Positions 39,901 to 48,376 of a stretch of 64,000 nucleotides of DNA are shown here, one piece after another; position 1 is the stretch's first letter, and each line of letters starts with the position of its first letter. Position numbers and translations under genes: made by a program. This stretch comes from a virus. The DNA lies in the IMG/VR virus record IMGVR_UViG_3300021475_000011, positions 1 through 64,000 of that record; one strand, written 5' to 3'. The notes beneath the pieces were generated by a model. It was not told where the DNA came from. It ran no database searches and was given only the letters and a program-made list of their open reading frames with translations.

Positions 39901-42708
39901 CTTTTCCTTGTAGGCAGCTTCGGCCTGGTGGCGGGTGTATTCGCTGTGCTCCTTCGCTGTCATGTGCAGCGTTTCACCCGTCTTGCTGTTGAAGTACGTG
40001 TTCACCGATTCGGGTTTCTTGCCCTTCTTCGTCTTCGGTTCCGGCGCGACCCAACCGCCGGTAGCGAAGTGCGGCGCCTGGTTGGACGCCAGGTGGTCGA
40101 GCAAGCCGGGCGCGTGCTGTTCCATCATCGCCTGCCCCGGCCCTGTGACCACGAACTCGTTGCCCGAGAGCAGCGCGAGCGTGCCGTCGCGGTGGGGATC
40201 GCCGGGCACCCATCCACCGCCCGCCAAGCCGAGGATGTTGCCGACCCCTTCGACGCCGCCCTTCAGCGCGCCGAGAGCTTTTTGCGCCAGCCCGAAGCCG
40301 GGGATTTTCTTCAGGGCCTTCATTATCAGCGGACCCGCCTGCTCGACGCCGGACACAAGCCCTTCGATGATCTGCTTGCCGATCGACAGGAACCGGCCGG
40401 GCAGGCTCCCGAGGAACCCGATCACGCTGTTGAACGCGCCTTCGATCGCCTTCAATATCTGAGGCCCGAAGTTCAGGGCGACCGCGACGACCGGCGCGAA
40501 GGGTCCGGTCAGCAGCGGCACGAGCAGCTTCCAGTGGTCGCCTATGAACCCGATCACGGCTGAGACTGCCCCGCGGATCGTGTCGAAGACGGTGGTGAAA
40601 ACGCTCTTGATGATGTTCCAGCCAACGGTGACGACGGTCTTCACCACGTCAAAGCCGGTCGTCCAGATCGCCTTCTGCACAGCCCACCACGTCTTGACCA
40701 CAGTTTCGACGGCGCCGAGCGCGGTGGAGAACACCGTTTCGATCACCTTCCACGCGGTCGTCACGAGCGTTTCGAGTATCTGCAACTCGGTCGTGAAGAT
40801 GGTCGTGATGACCGTCCAGTAGGTCTTCACCACAACTTCGATCGCCTTCAGCGCCGTGGAGAACGCCTGCTTGATGATCTTCCACGAGCTGACGACCACG
40901 CCGACGACGACGCCCATTGCCACCTTCACGAGATTGCCCATCGGCGAGAAGACCTTGCTCAGAATCCCACCGAAGCCGCGCACCATGTCGATCACCGGCG
41001 CGAACACCTTGCCGAGAAACGGGACGGCCTCAGTGATCTTGCCGAGCGACGCGACCGCGCCAAGAATCTCGCCCGAGAAGACAACGCCCAACACCTTCCC
41101 GATCGTTTCGATGGTCTTCTTGAACGGGGCGAGCAGCGTGCCGACGGCACCGAAGGCGGGCGCCAGCAGCTTCACGGCGCCGGCGAGCAGCTTGATCCCG
41201 CCGATGATGGCGATGCCAACCCCCTCGGCGACGCCCTTCAGCAGCGGCAGCAGCACGTTCTTGAAGAACGGCATCGCCGGCGCGAACGCGCTGAGCAGTT
41301 CCTTCCCGGCCTTCAGGGCTTCCTTGCCGAACGTCGCCAGAGCAGCGCCGACCGGACCCTTCAGCACCTTGCCAACCTCAGTGATCGCGCCGAGGATCAC
41401 CACCTGCAACAGCGCGCCGAGCGGCTTGATAAGCGGTGTGACGGCGCTCAGCAGTTTGACAAGCGTCGGCCCGAACGCCTGCGCAAAGCTCAGCTCTATG
41501 CCGGTGCTCGCGGCCTTCAGCGCCACAAAGCTCTCCTGCATGTGCTTGAGCGTGTCGGGGTTGATCGACGGCATGTCCGCGCCGACGGTGGCGAGCCGGC
41601 CGTGCTTGCCCGAGAGCGGGCCGCTCGCCTCGAGGACGCCGGCCATCTGCGCGCCACGGCCGAGCATCGTCCGCATGACGCTCGCGCCTTCGGCGGCCGG
41701 CAGCTTCAAGCTGCGCTGCGTGATGAGGTCGTACAGCGCGGGGAGGTTGTTCTGCTGGCGCTTCAGTTCGGCGGGGCTGATGTTGAGCTTGGCGAACGCT
41801 TCGGTGCTCGTGTTGGCTTTGCCTTCAGCCTGCCCCTTCAGCGCTTTGGTGGCCTGCCCGCCGGCGGTAGCGAAGCTCATGCCGAGCGTGCGCGGCTGGA
41901 CGCCGGTGGCTTCCGCGATCACGGCCAGCGCCATCGCTTCGCGGGATTTCAGGTGCGTGGCGCGTTCGAGCTGCAAGGTGTTCTCGGTGATCGTGCGCGA
42001 CTTCTTCAGGCCCTCGTACACAGCGCCGGCGCCGAGCGCGCCCACGCCGACGAGGCCAGCGCCCACACCGGACGCGACGTGGCCGCCGAAGCTGGCGACG
42101 CCGGCGGCTGCTCCCTTCAGGCCAGAGCGCACGCGCGCGCCCCGTGACGGCGCGCCGGCGGCCGACTTGATCGCCTCAGCTTCGCGGCGCGCTGCGGCCT
42201 CCACAGCGGCGGCAGCCTCGTCGGCGCTCTTGCCGCGCAGCGCCGCCGAGTCTTGCGCCATCTTCGCAATCTCCTGATAGGTCTTGCCCACGTCGCGGAG
42301 CGCAGCGATTTCCTGCTGAGACGCCTTGTCCGTGGCCGCTGCCGCCTCAGCCCGACTCTTCGTAATCAGGTCGTCAGCGGACACCGCTGCGCTGCTGAGG
42401 GCCTTCCACTCGTCGGCGCTGGCCTTCACGCTGTCCGCGACCTTCTTCTGCGAGGCGACCATCGCGTCGCTGCTCGACTTCACAGCGGCCGTCTGCTTGG
42501 CGACCGCGCCAGCGATCGAGGTTGTGGCCTTGACCGCCTGCGCGCCCGTCTTGCCGTACTCGGCGCCCGAGAGCTTCAGGATCGTGTTCGTCTCCGCGAT
42601 CGAGTCGCGGACGGTCTTCTGCGCGCCGGTGATCTTCGCGGTGCCGTCGTCCTGCGCGGTGAGCACATAGCGAATAGCGACCTCCTCGACCTCGCTACTC
42701 ATCGCCAT
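36973..42708 (-). CDS. tape measure protein with two wall-hydrolase-like domains
   Basis: 1,911 residues. Helical/coiled-coil N-terminus and C-terminus; a hydrophobic Trp-rich repeat region near 640-750 (TAWKVIETVFSTALGAVETV and similar). About 930-1050 resembles a double-psi barrel (SFSGPVSTFGPPGEAAGTTA, GKLFHVEVAGHSGNFKVIDK). About 1155-1260 is NlpC/P60-like (YVYGGGHGSWSSSGYDCSGA, with a later AHTMIRMG His). It sets tail length and probably helps cross the wall. Its ATG follows GAAAGG. Confidence 0.9.
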   Translation of the reverse strand: MAMSSEVEEVAIRYVLTAQDDGTAKITGAQKTVRDSIAETNTILKLSGAEYGKTGAQAVKATTSIAGAVAKQTAAVKSSSDAMVASQKKVADSVKASADEWKALSSAAVSADDLITKSRAEAAAATDKASQQEIAALRDVGKTYQEIAKMAQDSAALRGKSADEAAAAVEAAARREAEAIKSAAGAPSRGARVRSGLKGAAAGVASFGGHVASGVGAGLVGVGALGAGAVYEGLKKSRTITENTLQLERATHLKSREAMALAVIAEATGVQPRTLGMSFATAGGQATKALKGQAEGKANTSTEAFAKLNISPAELKRQQNNLPALYDLITQRSLKLPAAEGASVMRTMLGRGAQMAGVLEASGPLSGKHGRLATVGADMPSINPDTLKHMQESFVALKAASTGIELSFAQAFGPTLVKLLSAVTPLIKPLGALLQVVILGAITEVGKVLKGPVGAALATFGKEALKAGKELLSAFAPAMPFFKNVLLPLLKGVAEGVGIAIIGGIKLLAGAVKLLAPAFGAVGTLLAPFKKTIETIGKVLGVVFSGEILGAVASLGKITEAVPFLGKVFAPVIDMVRGFGGILSKVFSPMGNLVKVAMGVVVGVVVSSWKIIKQAFSTALKAIEVVVKTYWTVITTIFTTELQILETLVTTAWKVIETVFSTALGAVETVVKTWWAVQKAIWTTGFDVVKTVVTVGWNIIKSVFTTVFDTIRGAVSAVIGFIGDHWKLLVPLLTGPFAPVVAVALNFGPQILKAIEGAFNSVIGFLGSLPGRFLSIGKQIIEGLVSGVEQAGPLIMKALKKIPGFGLAQKALGALKGGVEGVGNILGLAGGGWVPGDPHRDGTLALLSGNEFVVTGPGQAMMEQHAPGLLDHLASNQAPHFATGGWVAPEPKTKKGKKPESVNTYFNSKTGETLHMTAKEHSEYTRHQAEAAYKEKLHGVSFSGPVSTFGPPGEAAGTTAYGGSSSSAGLALNPDGGSNWNDAKARALAGKLFHVEVAGHSGNFKVIDKGPDAKGPKGWRVGDITGAAAKLMGFDPTKFPTDAIGKFTEVTGGAAKATSNASIKLPELSSSPLNPVSAFQTGYQAGLKGQPLSTTGILAAAKASAKVTMRALQEGEVAPAGGGAEGGGSIARTRPKGIGAKAWSEYLSMASAAESIVGKPYVYGGGHGSWSSSGYDCSGAVSYVLHAGGLTNTPMTTTGLKNWGLAGDGKLVTVGVRGTTGENAHTMIRMGSAGVESGGGGSQGKPEVHIDQGWDGVFPIHRHPPGLRRGGRVRRTGRAPRRFNRGGMVGMGPNARSAVASSLRMSPGGVSESMLDPDSPRFVGFGLRRGGHVKRPAAHSATSHHSVHVANHLHPKAVHHSAIHKVTAHHTAAHHASKGKKGMSGGLSGVASTLGEAMQQLAAVSAPLEGALPGGAVGKFMSQGVARAAGGAISEAEGASNTGPEANNALGELSGILDGTSKAVQNELKKMAAGLKKQLAKLKAHHAKPAQIKGLEGKIDEMNQAVADSGTITLGQLDQMASSIKAQVAKLKAHHGSKVSIRRLESSLGLVEAAVGQRVGAMVKQVNDEQSALERAGVARQQANEVAGVEAGSSGAISSEMAQDQLAVSVGQQQQGQLQAALQQAEAAGDTQDAEQIKAQLEGIAASVQAAAVDIAKKARELVERQAAEVTEHAERSLSMVQGQMALNQAVRSITNHGEESPSEMRQRAAEMQQAQLPAMQQVLAGLGGQYNADMSVGDTKGAEEIQEKILSEQTDIANTSAEIANLTRQAAETQAHLLTEIAEHQTNMAESGLQSLELHQKLAGTYETGGEQRAEYINKQILPALQKELTALVNEKKTAEEQGDSKLAEQIAEAIAGQQNKILEAQLQVQEETKSATQAMANAMTNAGGSLGFQFNQQEFTDLIGVGVGM

Positions 42709-42726
42709 TCACCACCTTTCACCGAT

Positions 42727-42900
42727 TCACAGGAGACGGGCACCGTTGGACTTCATAATTCCCTTCACGTACTCCAACCTGATCGCGCGCTCGTCGTCGC
42801 GCAGTTTCATCACTTGCTTGGCGAGAGCCGTTGTCTCCTCGGGTTCCATGTCCTCGTATTCGCGCGGTGACGTGGAGCCGTAGAAACACAGCTCGGCCAT
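42727..42900 (-). CDS. second tail-assembly chaperone segment
   Basis: 57 residues from an ATG two bases after the stop of the first chaperone (MAELCFYGSTSPREYEDMEP... to SNGARLL). The same frame continues upstream open for at least 25 codons in the minus-1 frame relative to the chaperone, so a G-GT-type ribosomal frameshift product is likely. No canonical slippery heptamer is visible. Position immediately before the tape measure gene is diagnostic. Confidence 0.65.
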   Translation of the reverse strand: MAELCFYGSTSPREYEDMEPEETTALAKQVMKLRDDERAIRLEYVKGIMKSNGARLL

Positions 42901-42902
42901 CC

Positions 42903-43526
42903 TCAGCCAGTAGGCGTCCGTGTAGCGGGTGCCGTTGCCTCCTCGACCTCCGCCGGTCCCGGCCAGTCCTCCTCGGCGCTTCCATCGGGCGCGGGCCTCG
43001 GCTCGCCGGAATCGTCGCTCGACTCGCTCGAAGGCGCTGATGCCGGGCTCGTCGGGGTCGGGGAGCTGGTCGGGGTGGACAAAGGGGGTCCGCCCTCGCC
43101 GGACTCGTCGTCCACGTCCTCGCCCTGCAACGGCTGGTCGGGGTCGTTGCCCATCAGGAACCGCAGGACCGGCGTGGCGTCCCTGATGTCAAGGTGCTGT
43201 TCGAGGAATCCTTCCTCGGTCACGTCGCCGTGCTCGTCGCGCGTGGGGCCCGCGGGCGGCTTGCCATCGCCGTCGCGGATCAAGAGCGCGATCTGCTCAT
43301 AGAGCAGCGTGTTGAACTCGGCCGTGACCTCCTTCGGGATCGGTTCGTTGGCCTCCTCGGCGGCAGCCGCGCGCTTTGTCAGCTCCTCCGTGTGCGTGGC
43401 GATGGCCTGCACTTCGCCCGTCACCTTGTTGGTGCGCCTGACGGGCTTCCACACCACGTCGCCGATCGTCAACTCGTCCTGCTCGCGCTGCCCTGCCCTG
43501 TCGTCTACGTTGAACTGGCGTCCCAT
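42903..43526 (-). CDS. tail-assembly chaperone (G-like)
   Basis: 207 residues. The first 120 residues are compact and helical (EVTAEFNTLLYEQIALLIRD, FLEQHLDIRDATPVLRFLMG). An acidic Ser/Pro-rich tail leads to the frameshift region. Size and location between tail tube and tape measure match phage tail chaperones that coat the tape measure before assembly. Confidence 0.75.
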   Translation of the reverse strand: MGRQFNVDDRAGQREQDELTIGDVVWKPVRRTNKVTGEVQAIATHTEELTKRAAAAEEANEPIPKEVTAEFNTLLYEQIALLIRDGDGKPPAGPTRDEHGDVTEEGFLEQHLDIRDATPVLRFLMGNDPDQPLQGEDVDDESGEGGPPLSTPTSSPTPTSPASAPSSESSDDSGEPRPAPDGSAEEDWPGPAEVEEATAPATRTPTG

Positions 43527-43822
43527 GTGCTCGTATCTCCTTCGTGGTCTGTGCCCTGACGGGCTATGACAGTTATCTCGAGCTGCTGCCCTGCGTGGTC
43601 TGCACCTGCGAGCGCAAGGAACTCGTCGAGCTCCTTGCGCCCCTCAGCATCCCCGGCGGTCCAGACGTAGGTCCCGAACACATCGCCGTCGAACTCGCGT
43701 TCCAGCTCGGTCAGCGCGGCCACGGCCCGGCGACATGCCTGCATCGCCGAGCGCGCGGCCTTCTTGCCGTTCGTGAGCTTCGCCCGATCCGCGGGGGGAG
43801 CCGTGTGATCCTCTGAGGCCAT
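43505..43822 (-). CDS. small tail-region protein, unknown function
   Basis: 105 residues; helical middle (MQACRRAVAALTELEREFDG) with a polar tail overlapping the chaperone start by 22 nt. Between a tail protein and the chaperones, so probably a minor tail assembly factor. Confidence 0.6.
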   Translation of the reverse strand: MASEDHTAPPADRAKLTNGKKAARSAMQACRRAVAALTELEREFDGDVFGTYVWTAGDAEGRKELDEFLALAGADHAGQQLEITVIARQGTDHEGDTSTWDASST

Positions 43823-43831
43823 GACGCCCCT

Positions 43832-44587
43832 CTACTCGTTGTTGATGCCTCCCGGCTTGCGGTCGCGCACGGTCTGGACGTTGATGCCGAGAACGGCGTC
43901 TGCGCCCGACGTGCCCGCTGCGGGCGGTGTGCCAGCGGTGCCGGCTGCGCCCGAGTCCACGAACGACACCACCGTCGCTTCGGCGGCCGTGGCCTGGTAG
44001 ACGTTCTCCGAGTGCGCCGCGCCGCCCACAGGCGAGCGGTACACGCGGTAGCCGCCAGTCGCGCCGGCGACTTCCGCCCACGCCACTTTCACTTTCTGGC
44101 CGGCGGTCACGGTGGCCGTGACCTCGTTCGAGGCGACCGTCTGTCCTGCCGCGTCGAGCGCGGTCACGACATAACGGTAGGTCCCCGGCGCGAGCGTGCC
44201 GCCCGCGCCTTCCGGCGTCGCGCCCGACACCACCGGCGTCGCCAGAGCGGTGCCGCCGGCGACGACCGCACGGAACCGCAGGTAGCGGCCCGCGTCGGTG
44301 TTGTGCGCGACGTTCGTGGTGCCCGTCGCTTCGAGCTTCGACCCGCCGACCCGATACCAATTCACCTGATCGAGCGAGATTTCCGCCACGACTTCGACGC
44401 TGGTGGCCGTGAGGGTCGCCAGTTCGATCGAGGCGAGAACGGACATGGCGCCCTGAAGGTCGAGCACCGATCCGATGAGGTTGGAGCCTGACTCCGTGAC
44501 GGTGCCCGTCGGAACGACGGACGCCATCGGCTCCTGATGAGCGTACTTTTCGCGGAACCATCCGGTCCCGAATGACTGCCGTGGCAT
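43832..44587 (-). CDS. virion protein with FN3-like domain
   Basis: 251 residues. The N-terminal 120 residues contain a structural beta region (LATLTATSVEVVAEISLDQV). Residues about 120-205 are an FN3-like module (GGTLAPGTYRYVVTALDAAG, KVAWAEVAGATGGYRVYRSP) closely related to those at 44.6-46.0 and 33.4-37.0 kb. Probably a decorating tail or tail-tube-associated protein. Confidence 0.7.
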   Translation of the reverse strand: MPRQSFGTGWFREKYAHQEPMASVVPTGTVTESGSNLIGSVLDLQGAMSVLASIELATLTATSVEVVAEISLDQVNWYRVGGSKLEATGTTNVAHNTDAGRYLRFRAVVAGGTALATPVVSGATPEGAGGTLAPGTYRYVVTALDAAGQTVASNEVTATVTAGQKVKVAWAEVAGATGGYRVYRSPVGGAAHSENVYQATAAEATVVSFVDSGAAGTAGTPPAAGTSGADAVLGINVQTVRDRKPGGINNE

Positions 44588-44602
44588 TGTCCGATCGTCT
44601 CC

Positions 44603-46027
44603 TTACGTCAGGGGTGTCGGCGAAGCGTTGACCACTTCGACCTTGATGTCTGTGCCGTCGGCCGAGCTGTAGAAGCCCGTCCCGTCGAGCTCGGTCACGA
44701 TGTCGTCCCGAGCGCTCAGCGCCCCGGCACCTGCGCCGGGGTTGTGGACCGCGTTGTAGATCGTGAAACGCACGAGCTCCGTGGCGGCCGGCGTGACACC
44801 TTCGAGCGGTGGTCCGACGCACTCGAAGATGAGCTTCTGAATCTGGCCGAACTCCTGGGCGACCTCCTGGGCCGTCTCGACGTTCCCGAAGTTCAGCCGG
44901 TAGCTCACGTCCTGCGCGGCGTTCAGCTTGTTTTCGGTCGGGTGCCAGAGCTTCTTCGTCAGCGGCGGGTTGCCGATGACGTTGGTCACGACGTTGCGCT
45001 TCGCGTACCACTTCTTCATCACGTTGTTGGTGAATGAGAACTCGAAGCCCGTCAGGTCGGGAATCTGAATCCCCTGCGACGTGTCTTCGGTGGGCAGCAC
45101 CTTCGAGGTCGTCGCCGTCCCCGTGTCGGTGTATTCGTGGCCGCTGACGTTCGCCAAGAAGTGCTCCGTCCCAGCGGCGCCGCCCGCGGCCGTGCGGTAC
45201 ACGTTGTAGCTCCCCGCACCCGACACGGCAGCCCACGACAGTTTCACCTTGCCCGACGCTTCGGCAGCGATCGACGCCTCCGGTGAAGGCAGCGACTCGC
45301 CGCTGCCGGTCGCGTTGACGCTCGTCACCTTGTACTTGTAGGTGGCGGCCGTCAGCGTGCCCCCGCCAGGTTCGGCGGTCGGCGTGACCGTGCCCGGCGC
45401 CGCGATCGCCGTGCCCGTCCCGTCGAGCACCACGCGGCCGTCACGCAGGATCAGCGGGTCCGAGGACAGGCCAGTGAACGACGCCGACGGCGGGGTCGTT
45501 TCGTAGTTCGAGAAGTAGAGCGAGTGCAGCTCCGTCTCGATCGTGCCGTCACCGTCGAGGCTGAACGTCGCGGTCAGCCGGTTGAAGACGCAGCCCGACG
45601 CCTTGAGGTTGTAGTTGTCCCTCACGAGCTGCATGTGAACGCACGGCAGCGGGCCTTCGGCGAAGCCGAGGACCGCCAGGGTGTGCGTCTGCGCCGCGCC
45701 GCCGCTGCCGGTCACGGTGTCCACGCCGCCGAGCGTCTTGCGCAGCGCCTTCTCGAGCACGCTCCGGTACGCGGCGACGGGGATGGTGGCGACACCGGCC
45801 GCACGGAACGGCAGGCGCGGGCTGATCGCTCGCCGACCCCTGACCTCCGCCGAGCGGTCGATCTGCTCCAAGCCCTTGTCGAAGGTCCCGCCGGTGGCGG
45901 GCCAGAAGTAGTTGGCGTCGGGGATCGGGGCGGGCACTTCCCCCGTCGGCGCCAGCACGTCATACGTCGATCCGCCTGAGACTTCATCGTCCTTCAGGCC
46001 GAACAGACGACGGATGGTTAGTGACAT
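44603..46027 (-). CDS. major tail tube protein with FN3-like insertion
   Basis: 474 residues. The flanking parts are typical of siphovirus tail tubes (RAAGVATIPVAAYRSVLEKA, TGFEFSFTNNVMKKWYAKRN). An FN3-like module (GGTLTAATYKYKVTSVNATG, VKLSWAAVSGAGSYNVYRTA) is inserted at about 215-310. It should polymerise to form the tube with the Ig-like domain displayed outside. Larger than usual (about 200-300 residues) because of that insertion. Confidence 0.8.
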   Translation of the reverse strand: MSLTIRRLFGLKDDEVSGGSTYDVLAPTGEVPAPIPDANYFWPATGGTFDKGLEQIDRSAEVRGRRAISPRLPFRAAGVATIPVAAYRSVLEKALRKTLGGVDTVTGSGGAAQTHTLAVLGFAEGPLPCVHMQLVRDNYNLKASGCVFNRLTATFSLDGDGTIETELHSLYFSNYETTPPSASFTGLSSDPLILRDGRVVLDGTGTAIAAPGTVTPTAEPGGGTLTAATYKYKVTSVNATGSGESLPSPEASIAAEASGKVKLSWAAVSGAGSYNVYRTAAGGAAGTEHFLANVSGHEYTDTGTATTSKVLPTEDTSQGIQIPDLTGFEFSFTNNVMKKWYAKRNVVTNVIGNPPLTKKLWHPTENKLNAAQDVSYRLNFGNVETAQEVAQEFGQIQKLIFECVGPPLEGVTPAATELVRFTIYNAVHNPGAGAGALSARDDIVTELDGTGFYSSADGTDIKVEVVNASPTPLT

Positions 46028-46048
46028 CGTGGATCAGCTCCGTTTCCT

Positions 46049-46636
46049 TTAGGGGGTTGTCGTGGCCGCGGCGCTCGACGCCCCGCTGCTGCTTGCGCTG
46101 CTGGCGCCCGCTGCCGACGATGCGGGCGGTGACGCCGCCGGCGAACTCGCCGGCGTGCTGCTCGCCGGCGACGCCGGCGGTGAAACGGGAGGGGTCGCGG
46201 GCGCGCTGACGGGCGCACCCTCACCCGTGACTGCGGGCTCCGTCGCCCACGCCCCCGAGTCCTGACCATCTTCCGGCGGCGCGCTGTCGCCGTAGATGCG
46301 GCGAGCTTCGCCCTCCGCCACGTCGATCGCGGGGGTGAACTCGCCGAGCGAGCCGATCGCCGTGTTCAGGTCGCCGAGCTCGTCGTCGGGCACATCCACG
46401 ACTTCGAGGTCGCGGTCCTCGGCGAACTTCTCGGCCGCCGCCTTCAGCGCGTCGCCTTCCAGCGGCGTGCCGCGCGGGTGATCGACCGTGGGCAGCTCGG
46501 TGTCCATCAACTCCTGCAACTGATTGGCGGCGAGACTCACGAGCTTGCCGCCCTGACCGTCCGCGCCGAGAAGGCCGACGCCGGCGATTTCCACTCGGTC
46601 GGTGCTGCCCGGCTTCGTCTTGAACACAAGTGACAC
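46049..46636 (-). CDS. structural-region protein with Ser/Pro/Ala tail
   Basis: 195 residues. The N-terminal 110 residues are folded-looking (PGSTDRVEIAGVGLLGADGQ). The last 70 are a Pro/Ala/Ser repeat ending in ATTTP. Between tail terminator and tube genes; possibly a minor tail or completion protein. Confidence 0.6.
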   Translation of the reverse strand: MSLVFKTKPGSTDRVEIAGVGLLGADGQGGKLVSLAANQLQELMDTELPTVDHPRGTPLEGDALKAAAEKFAEDRDLEVVDVPDDELGDLNTAIGSLGEFTPAIDVAEGEARRIYGDSAPPEDGQDSGAWATEPAVTGEGAPVSAPATPPVSPPASPASSTPASSPAASPPASSAAGASSASSSGASSAAATTTP

Positions 46637-46652
46637 TGTTCGTCTCCTTCGC

Positions 46653-47141
46653 TTAGCGGATTACGCGCCGTAGCTGACACACGATCGGAAGTTCGATCGC
46701 AAGGGCGCTGATGTCGTTGAACGCCTCCGACACGGTGAAGATGCCGGACCTCCATGCACGAGTCGCAGCGCCGCCCAACGGCCGGATGCCTTCGGTCGTG
46801 GTGGCGTTGTGGAGCTTCGGATCGACGAGCGCACGGAAGATGTCGGCGTACTGCTCCAAGGTCGCCATCTCGTCCTGCGGCGTGCTGTAGGGGATCGCCA
46901 GCCGCGCCGCGATCGTCACCGTGTCGCGGACCTCAGCGACGCTCGGTTCGTCCATCGGCGCTGACGGCGCCAGCCAGTTGTAGAGCGCCGGCAGCTCTAT
47001 CTCCGAGCCACGCGGACGCCAGCGGTAGCCATGCACCTGATCCCCCGTTTCCGCGAGGATCGCCGCGATGACTTCGTTCTCGACCACCACGAGGCCGTCC
47101 ATCAGCGCCTTCAGGCTGCCGGGCACAGCGATCGGGGTCAT
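46653..47141 (-). CDS. probable tail terminator/completion protein
   Basis: 162 residues. Size, position directly after the HK97 gp10-like gene and before the tube gene, and a mixed alpha/beta pattern (ARLAIPYSTPQDEMATLEQY, ISALAIELPIVCQLRR) fit a tail terminator. Sequence identity to a family was not recognised. The ATG overlaps the preceding stop (ATGA). Confidence 0.6.
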   Translation of the reverse strand: MTPIAVPGSLKALMDGLVVVENEVIAAILAETGDQVHGYRWRPRGSEIELPALYNWLAPSAPMDEPSVAEVRDTVTIAARLAIPYSTPQDEMATLEQYADIFRALVDPKLHNATTTEGIRPLGGAATRAWRSGIFTVSEAFNDISALAIELPIVCQLRRVIR

Positions 47142-47713
47142 GGCCGACCCCCCGCCGCGGCCAGCCGCCGCGCGATGACGACGCCCGCCTTGCGGAACTG
47201 CGCGATCTGCGCCTCGCGGCTCTCCACGCTCGCGCGCTTCATCAGCGCCAGCGGCTTGATGCCCTTCGAGCTGCGCGCGAAGACCATCTGTGACCCCGCT
47301 GCCGCGCCCGCACGGCCGCTGCGCTGCCTGCCGCTGAGGGTGAACGCCGTGCCAGGCCCAACAGCGCCAGGGAACGCCAGCACGCCGCCCGGCTTCTTCG
47401 GCACGATCTTCTGCCCGCGCGGCCCGTACAGGCCGGTCCCGTACTCAAGGAACGCGGCGTAGTTCAGCCGCGAGCCGAACGTCGCGGTGATCCTGCCCGT
47501 GGACCGATCGACGCGCTGCACATGGTTCGGGTCGCCCGCCGCGAAGCTCCGCAGGTAGTGGCCGGTGCGGCGGTGCTGCGCAGCCACGCGCGAGAGCTGC
47601 GCCTGAACCTCGAAGTAGGCGAGCTGCATCCCCTTCTCGGCCTCCTCCATGACGATCTTCGCCACGTCGGCGGCGCCATGCAGGACCGGGCCTTGGATGG
47701 TGACGTGGCTCAT
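47138..47713 (-). CDS. HK97 gp10-like head-tail joining protein
   Basis: 191 residues from the ATG at 47713 (ATGA overlap). The central GHYLRSFAAG and RITATFGSRLNYAAFLEYGT motif, followed by GLYGPRG, is typical of the gp10 neck family. It helps join head and tail. Confidence 0.78.
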   Translation of the reverse strand: MSHVTIQGPVLHGAADVAKIVMEEAEKGMQLAYFEVQAQLSRVAAQHRRTGHYLRSFAAGDPNHVQRVDRSTGRITATFGSRLNYAAFLEYGTGLYGPRGQKIVPKKPGGVLAFPGAVGPGTAFTLSGRQRSGRAGAAAGSQMVFARSSKGIKPLALMKRASVESREAQIAQFRKAGVVIARRLAAAGGRP

Positions 47714-48360
47714 ACGAGGGCGAACTTCGGGATTCGGTACTTGCTGATGACGTTTTCCACGAACGGCGGCATCTGCCTGAAGTAGCTCACGCCGCCGCCC
47801 TCGGGCAGAGCGATGGCGTCCGACCACAGCGCGTCCTTCTCCTTCGCGCGCCGCGCGCTCAGCGCAAGCACGCACTCCTTGATGTCGGGCGGACACGTCA
47901 CGAACCCCCAGCGGCCGTTGATCGTGAGGTCCCGCAGACCGTCCGTCCAGTAGCCCGCGAGCGCGAGCGACCATGCGTAGATGCGAACCGCGTTGAACGG
48001 CGTCAGGTTGCCGGGGACCGCGCTCGCCTCGGGCGGTCCCTCCAAGATGTAGCCGAGCAGCGCGTTCTGCGAGCGCGGCGCGAGCGGGTAGCCGTTGATC
48101 TGCAACCCGCCGGTGGCGACCTCCCGCAGATCGGGCAGACGGATGTAGGTCTTCATCTTCGTGCTGAACGTCTTTGTGACCGTCGGTTCGGTGTCTTTGC
48201 CTTCGCCGTTCAGCGCCGGCGACGGCTGGAAGGTGCGAGCACATTCCTTTTCCATGAACGCGACCGCGCTGTCGAGGATGAGCTGCAAGCGCACATCGGA
48301 GAGGTCCGAAGTCTTCTCCATGTATTCCCGCAGTTCCGCGACAGACGCGATCGTGTTCAC
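47710..48360 (-). CDS. head-tail connector (gp6-like)
   Basis: 216 residues. The N-terminal helices (VAELREYMEKTSDLSDVRLQ, LILDSAVAFMEKECARTF) match adaptor proteins that bind the portal ring. A long central insertion and a C-terminal helix follow. Position after the capsid gene fits. Confidence 0.75.
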   Translation of the reverse strand: MNTIASVAELREYMEKTSDLSDVRLQLILDSAVAFMEKECARTFQPSPALNGEGKDTEPTVTKTFSTKMKTYIRLPDLREVATGGLQINGYPLAPRSQNALLGYILEGPPEASAVPGNLTPFNAVRIYAWSLALAGYWTDGLRDLTINGRWGFVTCPPDIKECVLALSARRAKEKDALWSDAIALPEGGGVSYFRQMPPFVENVISKYRIPKFALV

Positions 48361-48376
48361 AGCTCACAGCTCCTCG

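Noticed and set aside
39709-42277. Large plus-strand ORFs opposite the tape measure
   Set aside because: Arise from the third-codon-position GC bias of the tape measure gene; no recognisable folds.
42719-42985. Minus-strand ORF of 88 codons overlapping the tail chaperone end
   Set aside because: It is in the third frame, Arg-rich, and incompatible with the frameshift or the second chaperone segment.
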